Source: Vibrio hippocampi (GTDB lineage Bacteria > Pseudomonadota > Gammaproteobacteria > Enterobacterales > Vibrionaceae). Taken from it: a stretch of 64,000 bases of DNA. The notes beneath the pieces were generated by a model, which saw only the letters and a program-made list of their open reading frames with translations, was not told the origin of the DNA and did no database searches. Position 1 is the first letter of the stretch; each line of letters opens with the position of its first letter. The translations under genes were made by a program, and so were the position numbers. Location of the stretch: assembly GCF_921292975.1 (NCBI RefSeq), contig NZ_CAKLCM010000003.1:248001-312000 (forward strand), read 5' to 3'. Below, in pieces: positions 9,370-17,313 of the stretch.

Positions 9370-10278
9370 TCACTGCATAGCGAATGCGATAGTATCAATT
9401 TCAGTCTTTACTAAGTCTACAAAGGCACTCGCCGTAGGTGGCAGGGTATGCGAGCTGTAGATCATGACCAGCGGTATGCTAACGTCAACAGAGTTGAGTT
9501 CAATAAAACGACACCCTTCACTGCGCAAATCACGAATCGCATAGGGCGCAATAGATACGCCCAACCCAGAAGCAACTTGAGTTAACACGGTCTGCATCTG
9601 CTGCGGTTGTTGCTTTATCATCGGTGAAAAACCGGATAAGCCGCATTGAATGATGATCGTGTCGAATAAGCCGATGGCTTGCTCACGTTCAAATAAGATA
9701 AAAGAGTCGTTTGCCAACTGCTTGATATCAATGCAAGTGTGTTGAGCAAGCTCATGTGTTACGGGTACAACCGCCACCAATTTGTCGGTGTAAATATTCG
9801 TAGCAGCGTAATCCTCGGAAAGGCTGCTTGGCAGAGGACGCGAGAAGCTAATATCAATCTCTCGCTTTTCCAATGCGACCAGCTGTTCAGAAGCCGTCAT
9901 CTCGATAAGGTCAACGTCAATATTAGGATGGTCAGCGATGTACTGCCGAACCAGTTGAGGTAAAAAGCTCAGAGTCGCGCCCCCAAGGTAACCGATCTTC
10001 AAGCTACCTATGACACCCGTCGAAGTTTGCATCACCGCTAGCTTCGCTTGTTCGGTTTGCTCGATAATTTTTACCGCATCTTGCAGCAAACGCTCACCAG
10101 CAGCAGTAATGACCACTTCACGAGAGGTACGAAAAAATAGACTTGTCCTTAATTCATCTTCCAAGCTTGTGATATGGCGACTAATAGCAGGCTGAACCGT
10201 GTGTAATTGTTTCGCGGCTTTCGAAAAACTACGGTGAGTGGCAACAGCAACAAAACTTTTTAGTACTTTAATATCCAT
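9370..10278 (-). CDS. LysR-family transcriptional regulator
   Basis: 302 aa. The N-terminal winged helix-turn-helix is intact (MDIKVLKSFVAVATHRSFSKAAKQL, then QPAISRHITSLEDEL). The effector domain (IGSLKIGYLGGATLSFLPQLVRQY) resembles the BenM/CatM/AlsR branch that senses small organic acids. It lies upstream of the MFS transporter on the same strand and is its most likely target. No specific ligand can be named. Confidence 0.88.
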   Translation of the reverse strand: MDIKVLKSFVAVATHRSFSKAAKQLHTVQPAISRHITSLEDELRTSLFFRTSREVVITAAGERLLQDAVKIIEQTEQAKLAVMQTSTGVIGSLKIGYLGGATLSFLPQLVRQYIADHPNIDVDLIEMTASEQLVALEKREIDISFSRPLPSSLSEDYAATNIYTDKLVAVVPVTHELAQHTCIDIKQLANDSFILFEREQAIGLFDTIIIQCGLSGFSPMIKQQPQQMQTVLTQVASGLGVSIAPYAIRDLRSEGCRFIELNSVDVSIPLVMIYSSHTLPPTASAFVDLVKTEIDTIAFAMQ

Positions 10279-10391
10279 AGGGTCCCTAGATGAACTTAAT
10301 TAACAAACTTAGACGTTAACCCCGGCAAGCTCTATGATCAAATACAAAAGGCTGACCTGCCAATGTTGCGCAATGGCAGCTGTTGACGAAA

Positions 10392-10416
10392 CTCGTTCAA
10401 TAACCTGCCAATCTAT
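10392..10416. repeat. 25-bp direct repeat, copy 1
   Basis: Begins ctcgttcaataacctgccaa and is identical over 25 bp to 11877-11901. The two copies bracket the DhaK fragment and the alpha/beta hydrolase. Confidence 0.9.
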
Positions 10417-10612
10417 TAAGCGCACCTAGTGCGGTCAAGATATCGCCGATAACGGAGTAATCGAGCATGCCTTGACCGACGTAGCCACTAAGCACGGGTT
10501 CATGACCAGCACCGCCAAGGGTTACGATAGCCACGTTATTGGGATCTTTAGGTGTAACACGAGCAACGATTTTCCCTGAGACACCATTATCCTTTGTCTT
10601 ATTTCTTGAGCA
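10397..10612 (-). pseudogene. Internal fragment of a dihydroxyacetone kinase (DhaK-like) gene
   Basis: The stretch GKIVARVTPKDPNNVAIVTLGGAGHEPVLSGYVGQGMLDYSVIGDI (as shorter blocks: VAIVTLGGAGHEP, SGYVGQGMLD) matches the N-terminal substrate domain of DhaK, including the Gly-Gly-x-Gly-His-Glu-Pro loop. Only about 50 of some 330 residues remain. The upstream side is fused to the end of the hydrolase gene, and the frame ends in an unrelated tail LTALGALNRLAGY. No ATP domain and no DhaL are nearby. It is a dead remnant of a glycerol or sugar kinase locus. Confidence 0.75.
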
Positions 10613-11564
10613 CATAGCTTCTTTCTTTTGGACTGACACGCCCACTTTTTATTGCGCCAGTCATATGTTCAATGATAGGACTTACATTTCCATCTTTATC
10701 ACTTAAAAAATAAGTGTGCCCTTTTAAGTCATAATCGTTATTAAAGTCATCACAATCTACTTCGTAGACTTTTTTCGGTAATATTGAAAGTTGTTCAGGA
10801 CCTGTCATTCCCATTCTACGTGATACAGTTTTGTTTTTTAAATTTACCAATTTAGATGCAGGCATAGCTAGATCATCATTTGCGTAGTAGACAACCAGGT
10901 TTCTGCACGAGTCTACGATATACCTTCCCGATTGGTTTTTCTCCAGAATTTCATTTTCTACATCCGCAGCTATCATAAATACATTTCGAAATAACTGAGG
11001 CATATTTCCTGAGCAATATTTCTTTGCCCAGTCGTTTAAAGCATTATTTAATACTCGGTTTCCCATTGAATGCGCTAATATGTTGATTCTTTTCAAGCAT
11101 GGTACTTCTTGTTGTTTCGTATCTCGACGCCAGGTATCAAACTTTCCCAGTAAACGAGCAAATGCTGGTCCACTAGCGTCGGCAGCATCCTGATCATCCC
11201 AGTAATCATCGATAAAAGCGATAGCGGAATCATCATCACACGGCCAAATGATAGGAACAACATAAACAAGATCTTGTGATTTTTCATTTATTAGGGACTG
11301 TAATTTTTTGGCATTTTCAAAAATGTCAGGTTCCATATTATTATTGAATCCGTGAATATAAAACAGAAGCTGAGTTTTTTCAGGTAACGTTTTTAATCTC
11401 TGGAAAAATTCCACATTCATGATTTCAGTATAGTCATTTTTATCATTCCTTTCGCAGAAATATAGATATTGGGAAACAGCGGTAGTATCGTAGTTAAAAG
11501 ACAGTTTTCGATTTTTTTTAGATCTAGCCGATTGCTTAGGGGTTCTATTCGTTATAAAAAGCAT
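10599..11564 (-). CDS. Alpha/beta hydrolase (DUF900-like esterase/lipase superfamily)
   Basis: 321 aa, cytoplasmic, no signal peptide. Visible features are the strand plus oxyanion segment LLFYIHGFNNNME, the nucleophile elbow ILAHSMGNRVLN (Ser in HSMGN), an acidic candidate in FMIAADVENE, and a C-terminal His in KGHTYFL. This resembles the DUF900 group of bacterial hydrolases. Function unknown. The region is more AT-rich than its neighbours and is bracketed by 25-bp direct repeats, so it is probably acquired. The Shine-Dalgarno GGAAA lies just before the ATG at 11564. Confidence 0.75.
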   Translation of the reverse strand: MLFITNRTPKQSARSKKNRKLSFNYDTTAVSQYLYFCERNDKNDYTEIMNVEFFQRLKTLPEKTQLLFYIHGFNNNMEPDIFENAKKLQSLINEKSQDLVYVVPIIWPCDDDSAIAFIDDYWDDQDAADASGPAFARLLGKFDTWRRDTKQQEVPCLKRINILAHSMGNRVLNNALNDWAKKYCSGNMPQLFRNVFMIAADVENEILEKNQSGRYIVDSCRNLVVYYANDDLAMPASKLVNLKNKTVSRRMGMTGPEQLSILPKKVYEVDCDDFNNDYDLKGHTYFLSDKDGNVSPIIEHMTGAIKSGRVSPKERSYVLKK

Positions 11565-11949
11565 ATCAATTTCCTTTCCGTCTTTGCAGTAATTTCAACT
11601 TTTCTAGCCAGTAGCTACTGGCTATAGTCGTGGTGCATAAGAAATTCTGATCGTATTAATATTATTTACATAGTTCTCTACTCATTAAACTGGATTATTA
11701 TTTAACAATGTCGTCCTAGACTATGAAATAACATGAATTTTAAGTTTAGCTGAGGATCTACAAATTTATTGATTTAATGAAGCCAAACACTTGATCTGTG
11801 TCAACCTGGAGTATGATATGGATTTTATATATTCCTAGTACAATGCGAATTCGACCATAAAGTGTGCGTGTATTAGCTCGTTCAATAACCTGCCAATCTA
11901 TGGGGTGACCCCGCTTTTACCTAACGTAACGCTCATTGTGATAACGCAG
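11565..11949. other. AT-rich stretch without a gene
   Basis: Upstream region of the hydrolase; it holds the second 25-bp direct repeat. Apart from the promoter region nothing is recognised. Confidence 0.5.
11877..11901. repeat. 25-bp direct repeat, copy 2
   Basis: Identical to 10392-10416, 1,485 bp away in the same orientation. The flanking bases differ on both sides. Confidence 0.9.
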
Positions 11950-11974
11950 AAAAAGGCTACCCAAATGGATAGCC
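11950..11974 (-). terminator. Rho-independent terminator of the ABC-F gene
   Basis: Minus-strand stem GGCTA / TAGCC followed by TTTTT, a few bases beyond the ABC-F stop codon. Confidence 0.65.
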
Positions 11975-11986
11975 AAAGGTGATGAC

Positions 11987-13795
11987 TTAAAGTTGACGAC
12001 TGATGTGGTCAATTTCCTCTTGCCATTGCTTTTGTAAGTTGGGTTTTTGATGCTTGGGCTTTCTTTGTCGATCATCCTCCAAAAATGACTCCAACTCTAT
12101 TAAACGCTCCAGCAGTTGCTCTTCTCCCGACAGCAGTTGCTCTTCTCCCGACAGTTGTTGCTCTTCTCTAGACAGCAAGTGCTCTTCTCGGGACTGTGGT
12201 TGATTTGAGTCCGGGAGACTCGTCTCCACGGTCGGCAACGGGTTGGTCGCTAAGCAATCAGGTTGTTTGGTAATGTTTAGATAGACCTCTTCAGCAGTCA
12301 GATACTCTGTCAGTTGACCATTCTGAATCAGCCAGAACCTATTACAGCTCTGTTCTACCAAACTACGGTCGTGACTGACCAGAATCGTTGCCCCTTCGAA
12401 CTCATTGAGGGTTTCAACAAGCTCTTCTTTTCCTTCCATGTCTAGATGGTTGGTCGGTTCATCAAGAAAGAGTAGGTGATATCTTGCTAAGGTGAGTCCG
12501 ACAAACAAGAGTCTGGCTCGCTCTCCACCGCTCAGTGATAGGACTTTTTGACCATGTCTGATGTAGCTGAACCCAGCACTGATTAAGGCACGTTTGCTTT
12601 GCTCATCGCTGATTGAAGCAAACTGACTCAAGGCATCAGCCAACGTATCGTGATCATCCAGTTGCTCAAGTGATTGATCGTAATAGCCTAATCGACAGCG
12701 GTCATGAAAGGTAACAGGGCACTTGCTGCTTTCTAAGGGACTGGTTTCTTCGGCTTGTTTTCCTAAGTAGAGTCGATGTAAAAAGTTCAGCAAGGTTGAT
12801 TTGCCACAGCCGTTACTCCCTAAAATGGCAATTCTATCGCCACTTTTGATACGCATTTCTGCCATATCGAAAAGAGTCGAACGGCTTTGTGCAGGCTTGA
12901 CAGCAAAAGGCGATATTTCCACCAAGCGGTTCGCAGGCAATGCTTCCCCTTGAAGCTTTAAGTACCAAGGTGCACCTTCACTGAGTTCGGTTTGCTCCTG
13001 TTCTAGACGTTCTTTTCTGGAAAGCATGGTTTTGGCTTTTCTCGCCAAGTCTTCGTTGTCATAGACCTTGCCCCACAGTGCCAACCGCTTCGCGCTTTTC
13101 TCGATACGATCGATTTCCTTCTGTTCACTAAGGTGACGAGCTTTGTCTTGCTCGTCTTTTTCCTTGAGCGCATCTCTTGCTTGAGAACACGGCAGAGCAA
13201 AATGGTGCAGCGATTGATCGCGCATAATCCAAGTAGTGTCAGTGACTGAATCAAGCAGGGTCTGGTCGTGGGAAACGAGTACAAAAGCGCCTCTCCATTG
13301 CGACAAGAACTGCTCTAGCCACATCAATGATGGCAGATCTAAGTGGTTGCTTGGCTCATCGAGCAATAATAAATCGGGCTCATTGATGATCGCTCGCGCA
13401 AGTAGAAGTCGCATTTGCTGACCACCACTGCACTTATTTACCGACAGTTGCCAATCGGTTTCAGAAAAGCCTAACTCAGATAACAGCAACTTCGCTCGCC
13501 AGTCATCATCTTCGGTTAGCGTTTCAGCCAATGTATCCAGAATGGTCTTGGTTTGTAACTCGCAGGGAATATGCTGTTCGACATAGCTTATTAAGCATTG
13601 TTTGGACTTTGCGATATGTCCTTCGCTGGGTTCATATTGCCCATCGAGCACTTTAAGCAATGAACTTTTACCACAGCCATTATGACCAATAAGACCAATC
13701 TTATTGCCACGATTAACCGTGAGATTGAGCGCTTTGAATAGAGCGCTAGAAGTGTAGGAAAGTGTTAGAGATTGTGCAGTTAAATAGGTACTCAT
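11987..13795 (-). CDS. ABC-F family ATPase, likely ribosome-associated
   Basis: 602 aa with two ABC domains and no membrane segment, the mark of ABC-F translation factors. Domain 1 has Walker A GHNGCGKSS, signature CSGGQQMRL and Walker B LLLLDEPSNHLD. A charged linker (about 200-285) follows. Domain 2 has GSNGCGKST, LSGGERARL and LLFLDEPTNHLD. Both catalytic Glu residues are present. A C-terminal extension is built on a DNA tandem repeat and ends in a basic helix. ABC-F proteins act on the ribosomal E site; some give resistance to ribosome-binding antibiotics. A leader peptide and attenuator upstream support the resistance type, though an Uup-like housekeeping role is possible. Confidence 0.88.
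   Translation of the reverse strand: MSTYLTAQSLTLSYTSSALFKALNLTVNRGNKIGLIGHNGCGKSSLLKVLDGQYEPSEGHIAKSKQCLISYVEQHIPCELQTKTILDTLAETLTEDDDWRAKLLLSELGFSETDWQLSVNKCSGGQQMRLLLARAIINEPDLLLLDEPSNHLDLPSLMWLEQFLSQWRGAFVLVSHDQTLLDSVTDTTWIMRDQSLHHFALPCSQARDALKEKDEQDKARHLSEQKEIDRIEKSAKRLALWGKVYDNEDLARKAKTMLSRKERLEQEQTELSEGAPWYLKLQGEALPANRLVEISPFAVKPAQSRSTLFDMAEMRIKSGDRIAILGSNGCGKSTLLNFLHRLYLGKQAEETSPLESSKCPVTFHDRCRLGYYDQSLEQLDDHDTLADALSQFASISDEQSKRALISAGFSYIRHGQKVLSLSGGERARLLFVGLTLARYHLLFLDEPTNHLDMEGKEELVETLNEFEGATILVSHDRSLVEQSCNRFWLIQNGQLTEYLTAEEVYLNITKQPDCLATNPLPTVETSLPDSNQPQSREEHLLSREEQQLSGEEQLLSGEEQLLERLIELESFLEDDRQRKPKHQKPNLQKQWQEEIDHISRQL
12111..12194 (-). repeat. Four in-frame 21-bp tandem repeats in the ABC-F gene
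   Basis: Units 12111-12131 and 12132-12152 are identical; 12153-12173 and 12174-12194 are diverged copies. On the coding strand they give the heptad LLSGEEQ and variants, an acidic helical spacer in the C-terminal extension. Copy number should vary between strains. Confidence 0.85.
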
Positions 13796-13800
13796 AATTG

Positions 13801-13950
13801 TCTCAAGAATCTTGGGCGCACAGCGCCATTGTCAAAGTTGACAATAATCCTTCGAGCTTGAGAGAAAGTTTTTAGGTGACGTTTTTCGTCGAAAGGGAAT
13901 TATTCGCTCAAGTCGAGATTATCGCAACGCGATATCATTAACTCTTGAGC
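13801..13950 (-). promoter_or_regulatory. Four-segment translational attenuator upstream of the ABC-F gene
   Basis: On the minus strand four alternating complementary segments occur: GCTCAAG (13944-13950, inside the leader ORF), CTTGAGC (13906-13912), TCTCAAG (13857-13863) and CTTGAGA (13801-13807). Pairing 1:2 plus 3:4 buries segment 4, which carries the only Shine-Dalgarno-like bases 6 nt before the ABC-F ATG. A ribosome stalled over segment 1 would free 2 to pair with 3 and expose the start. Stem 3:4 also encloses two local hairpins (ATTGTC/GACAAT and GGCG/CGCC). This is the layout of erm-type attenuators; function is inferred. Confidence 0.6.
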
Positions 13951-13999
13951 GAGCCTTCATACCAAAGAAGAGTGGGTTGATTGCACACCACAAAGACAT
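13919..13999 (-). CDS. 26-codon leader peptide of the ABC-F gene
   Basis: Encodes MSLWCAINPLFFGMKARSRV followed by NDIALR. It has a perfect Shine-Dalgarno, AAGGAGG at 14005-14011, 5 nt before the ATG, much stronger than that of the ABC-F gene itself. Its codons 17-19 overlap the first attenuator segment. A promoter-like pair TTTACT / TAGAAT with 16-bp spacing lies upstream on the minus strand. A strong ribosome site on a tiny ORF within folded RNA is the usual design of antibiotic-sensing leaders. Confidence 0.6.
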   Translation of the reverse strand: MSLWCAINPLFFGMKARSRVNDIALR

Positions 14000-14253
14000 A
14001 AATTCCTCCTTAGATTTATTGTGAAAATGTATCCATTTTCGATTATTGAATAACAAGTATTCTATCGTTGCTCCAAACAAAGTAAAGCGCTTTGGACGTG
14101 AGGGGTTTGACTCGTTATTTAATGCTTTTATCAATAAAAACAAAATTTATGCACGGATGTTAAACGTGCTTTGTTTTTGGAGCTGCCAAGTAAAACGCTT
14201 GAGTGAGCTGTTATGTGGGTTATTGGAAAATTTAACCCCTTTGTCTTTAACGC

Positions 14254-14571
14254 CTAGATTCCATAATCACGCTCGACTCGCGAAATACGCACTCTGAATG
14301 ACTCATACCATGATTCACGCCCAATTTTTTGAGCTTGTAAGTGTTCCGCATTCTCTTTCCACTTTTTAATGGAAGCCAAATTCTTCCAATATGAGACGGT
14401 GATACCGACGTCATCTCGCGCAGACTCTATACCAAGGAAACCTTCCTCAAGCTCTGCCAAATGAAGCATTTTAGCTGCCATTTCTCCATAGCCATTGTCA
14501 CCTTCAGTGCGAAAAGAAGTAAAAATAACGGCATAGTATGGAGGCTTAGGAGTTTGGGCGATTTGAGACAT
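14254..14571 (-). CDS. Antibiotic biosynthesis monooxygenase (ABM) domain protein
   Basis: About 105 aa with the ferredoxin-like ABM fold: YYAVIFTSFRTEGDNGYGEMAAKM, then EEGFLGIESARDDVGITVSYWKNLASIKKWKENAEH, typical of the YqjZ-type stand-alone ABM proteins. These small cytosolic proteins are mono-oxygenases or haem-related enzymes of uncertain substrate. I prefer the second Met (14571): AAGGAA sits 6 nt upstream of it but overlaps the first ATG at 14577. Confidence 0.85.
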   Translation of the reverse strand: MSQIAQTPKPPYYAVIFTSFRTEGDNGYGEMAAKMLHLAELEEGFLGIESARDDVGITVSYWKNLASIKKWKENAEHLQAQKIGRESWYESFRVRISRVERDYGI

Positions 14572-14846
14572 GGTCATTTCCTTAGAGGTAATTAAAGCAG
14601 TTCATTGATATAGCTTTAGGTATTGCTGACCTTTTACGATACGAACGCCATCCAGTTTTACTGATGCGACAATAGCCCCTCGACGGCGGATTGGTTAGGA
14701 TAGGCAGTTTCTGATCCAGTCACCATACGCAACTTCGGACGCGGTAACAATGGTCTTAAAGTTGTGTGAAAAAACAACAATAATTTGACTTCAATCACAT
14801 ATCGATGCATAAATAGCTGCAGAACACTCCACGATGAGAATTAAAT

Positions 14847-14984
14847 ATGAATGTGACAGTAATTAACTGTGAAAATGGTCAAACTCCAACCAAACCGTCG
14901 TTTTTTAATGAGGTACTTTTCTTTGCAAAAGCAAGTGTTGTCATGGGGGCAATCATTCTGCTTGTTACTTCAGCTTGGGTCTAA
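14847..14984 (+). CDS. Predicted 45-aa single-pass membrane miniprotein
   Basis: Short ORF starting MNVTVINCENGQTPTKPSFF and ending in the hydrophobic segment ASVVMGAIILLVTSAWV, one clear transmembrane helix. Its stop lies in the left arm of an inverted repeat (GGGTCTAA / TTAGACCC, 14977-15006). The Shine-Dalgarno is weak (GAGA). It faces the sugar-acid operon on the opposite strand. Support is coding-like sequence only. Confidence 0.4.
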   Translation: MNVTVINCENGQTPTKPSFFNEVLFFAKASVVMGAIILLVTSAWV

Positions 14985-15023
14985 ATGACTCCCAACACTT
15001 AGACCCAGAGGGGCAATCGCTTT

Positions 15024-15893
15024 CTAAAGCTCAAAGCCAGATTGGTTAGCGATAGATTTGAGAGTTGCTTTAGCCTTAGTAATATCCTCAAACCAGTTTC
15101 GATTTTGTGCCCACATTTCGATAACAAGAGGCGCACGGTAGTCGATATCGGCTAAGGTTTTGAATATTTCAGCAAAGTTTACTTGACCCTCACCAATGAC
15201 CAAATCTCGGAACTGACCATCGCAGGTTTCTGAAACGCGTAAGGTGTCTTTCAAGTGAACTTGAACAAGATGATCTCGGCTCAATTTGAGTTCAGTACAT
15301 ACATCGTAATTCCAACCGGAGATATTTCCTACATCGGGATAGGCCATGAAATAGGGTGATGGAATTTCTCGTTTAAGCACTTCAAACTTACTTAACGAGT
15401 TGAGATAAGGCGTATCCATGATCTCCACGCCTAGCATGATACCTGCTCTTTCTGCAAGTTTTGTCGCCTGCTTCATCCCCTCTATAAAGTGGCGATGAGT
15501 TTCTTCAGATTGAGGTTCATAATAAACGTCATAACCTGCCATTTGAATACAACGAATACCAAGTTTGTATGCCAAAGCGGTCGCTTTTTCGATAATGATA
15601 TAGGACTCAGCTCGAATACTTTCATCCATGGAACCAAATGGGAATTTGCGGTGCGCACTTAAGCACATTGATTGCAAAGGCATTTCGTGCTTTTCGCATA
15701 AGCGACGAAGTTGGTATATATCTTCATCCGACCAATCAAGCCGAGCACGTCGCTCGTCTGTTTCATCGATGGAAATTTCGACAAAATCGAACCCGGCTTC
15801 TTTGGCTTTAACTAAGCGTTCTTCCCAAGAAAGAGACGCTGGCATTGCTTTTTCGTAAATACCTAATCTGAATTTGTTTTGAGTGTTGAACAT
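15024..15893 (-). CDS. sgbU: L-xylulose-5-phosphate 3-epimerase (UlaE/SgbU family)
   Basis: 289 aa TIM-barrel epimerase that converts L-xylulose 5-phosphate to L-ribulose 5-phosphate. The start RLGIYEKAMPASLSWEERLVKAKEAGFDFVEISIDE is characteristic, with metal and substrate residues in GVEIMDTPYLNS, AYPDVGNISGW, QVHLKDT and PLVIEMWAQN. Length equals that of the E. coli enzymes (284-286 aa). Last gene of the operon, 9 bp after the IclR gene. Between SgbH (L-xylulose-5-P source) and SgbE (L-ribulose-5-P consumer) it closes the route to D-xylulose 5-phosphate. Confidence 0.92.
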   Translation of the reverse strand: MFNTQNKFRLGIYEKAMPASLSWEERLVKAKEAGFDFVEISIDETDERRARLDWSDEDIYQLRRLCEKHEMPLQSMCLSAHRKFPFGSMDESIRAESYIIIEKATALAYKLGIRCIQMAGYDVYYEPQSEETHRHFIEGMKQATKLAERAGIMLGVEIMDTPYLNSLSKFEVLKREIPSPYFMAYPDVGNISGWNYDVCTELKLSRDHLVQVHLKDTLRVSETCDGQFRDLVIGEGQVNFAEIFKTLADIDYRAPLVIEMWAQNRNWFEDITKAKATLKSIANQSGFEL

Positions 15894-15902
15894 ACTTTTT
15901 CC

Positions 15903-16661
15903 TTAAAAAAGTTGTCCCTCTATACGCGCGGTGATGTCTTGAATTTTACTGGCTATTTCTTCATAACCTAGTGCTTTCATTTTTGGCGTTAGTGAAGAAA
16001 CGCTGACTGCGTATACCGGGGTGTGGTTTTTGTCAAAAATAGGAACAGCAACACAAGAAATACCAGCTTCGTTCTCTTCATCATCCAGTGCGTAGCCACG
16101 AGCTTTGATTTGGTCGAGAACGCTAAAAAACTGAGATTTATCTAGGATGGTATTCTCAGTTAACGGTCTCATAGTACTGACATTGCGCTGCCAATAAGTT
16201 TCTCGTACGGCATCGGTGCTGAATGCTAGGTAACATTTCCCTGCTGCTGAGCAGTACATAGGTGAATGCAACCCAACATAGGTACGAGTTCGAAAGGCAG
16301 CGTTGACTGGCTCGAACTTGTCTTTAAAAATGATATTGTCAGCATCAAACGACAGAAAATTCACGGTTTCATTAACGTCGTTGAGTAACTCTGAAAGGAA
16401 GGGTTTGACCGCTCCAGTAACATCAGAGTTGATCGCAGCATGACCAAGTTGTACCAGTTTCATAGTGAGGCGATATTCTTTACCAGAACTCATTTGAGCA
16501 ACGTATCCGGAGGCTTCAAATGTTGCCAAAATGCGATGAACCGAAGACTTAATAAAGCCAGTGCCTTCGGACACTTTTTGTAGAGAAACACCGTTCGGAT
16601 ATTTCCCTAGAAATTCCAGTACAATTAACGCTTTAGACAATGATTTAATTTGCTCACTCAT
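15903..16661 (-). CDS. IclR-family repressor of the sugar-acid operon (YiaJ-like)
   Basis: 252 aa: winged helix-turn-helix (SKALIVLEFLGKYPNGVSLQKVSEGTGFIKSSVHRILATFEASGYV) followed by the IclR effector domain with its hallmark region (YVGLHSPMYCSAAGKCYLAF, then ENEAGISCVAVPIFDKNHTPVYAVSVS). In E. coli the IclR protein YiaJ represses the yiaK-sgbE operon from a divergent gene; here the regulator sits inside the operon, 7 bp after sgbH, so it should control itself. The two TTCC-N7-GGAA palindromes before dlgD are probable operators. Confidence 0.9.
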   Translation of the reverse strand: MSEQIKSLSKALIVLEFLGKYPNGVSLQKVSEGTGFIKSSVHRILATFEASGYVAQMSSGKEYRLTMKLVQLGHAAINSDVTGAVKPFLSELLNDVNETVNFLSFDADNIIFKDKFEPVNAAFRTRTYVGLHSPMYCSAAGKCYLAFSTDAVRETYWQRNVSTMRPLTENTILDKSQFFSVLDQIKARGYALDDEENEAGISCVAVPIFDKNHTPVYAVSVSSLTPKMKALGYEEIASKIQDITARIEGQLF

Positions 16662-16668
16662 ATACGTG

Positions 16669-17313
16669 CTACCAATGTTTTCCTATTTCATTGTGAAAAC
16701 TTTCCGCCACTTCACGTCCATTGCTGTCAGCTAACGCTCGACCAGCAATAAATGACTTAACAGAAAGATTCTTAAACAAATGCAGATCATCAGGCACAAT
16801 ACCACCAGTAATGGATAGTTCAATTCCTAAATTCGATAATTCCTGCATTTTGTCTAAATCGGTTTGGGTCCAATGGATGCCAGCGAGTTCTGCGTCACGC
16901 GAGCGATGGTAAATAGCTTGGGTAATTCCCATATTGACCCAAGCTTTGGCATCTTCCATCGTCCAGTGACCGTAAAGCTCAATTTGCACCTCGCCCTTGA
17001 ACTTATCCGTCACGTTTTTCGCTGAACGTATAGTTTCAATATGGGCGGCGGCGCTGACGGTGACCCAGTTACAGCCTGACTCCATGGCCAGACGCGCTAA
17101 AATGGCGCTTGCATCGGTTATTTTCATGTCGCAGACGATAGTATGATTTGGGTATTTTTCGCGAAGGGCTTTCACACTATCCACGCCATGAGAAAACGCC
17201 AAAATAGTACCGATCTCAATGACATCGATTTTGTCTGCGACATGTTCGATTGACGTAAGAGCTGTCTCGAGGTCGGTTGCATCTAGAGCCATTTGCAGTA
17301 GTGGTTTAGGCAT
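16669..17313 (-). CDS. sgbH: 3-keto-L-gulonate-6-phosphate decarboxylase
   Basis: 214 aa orotidine-monophosphate-decarboxylase-superfamily barrel, the size of UlaD/SgbH. It removes CO2 from 3-keto-L-gulonate 6-phosphate to give L-xylulose 5-phosphate. Motifs: MALDATDLETAL, IEIGTILAFSHG, the Asp/Lys catalytic set HTIVCDMKITDA, and the phosphate loop SITGGIVPDDL plus FIAGRALADS. It overlaps lyxK by 8 bp, indicating translational coupling with the kinase that makes its substrate. Confidence 0.92.
   Translation of the reverse strand: MPKPLLQMALDATDLETALTSIEHVADKIDVIEIGTILAFSHGVDSVKALREKYPNHTIVCDMKITDASAILARLAMESGCNWVTVSAAAHIETIRSAKNVTDKFKGEVQIELYGHWTMEDAKAWVNMGITQAIYHRSRDAELAGIHWTQTDLDKMQELSNLGIELSITGGIVPDDLHLFKNLSVKSFIAGRALADSNGREVAESFHNEIGKHW

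Noticed and set aside
14977..15006. Inverted repeat GGGTCTAA / TTAGACCC after the sugar-acid operon
   Set aside because: No T run on either strand, and it overlaps the end of a possible small ORF; not called as a terminator.
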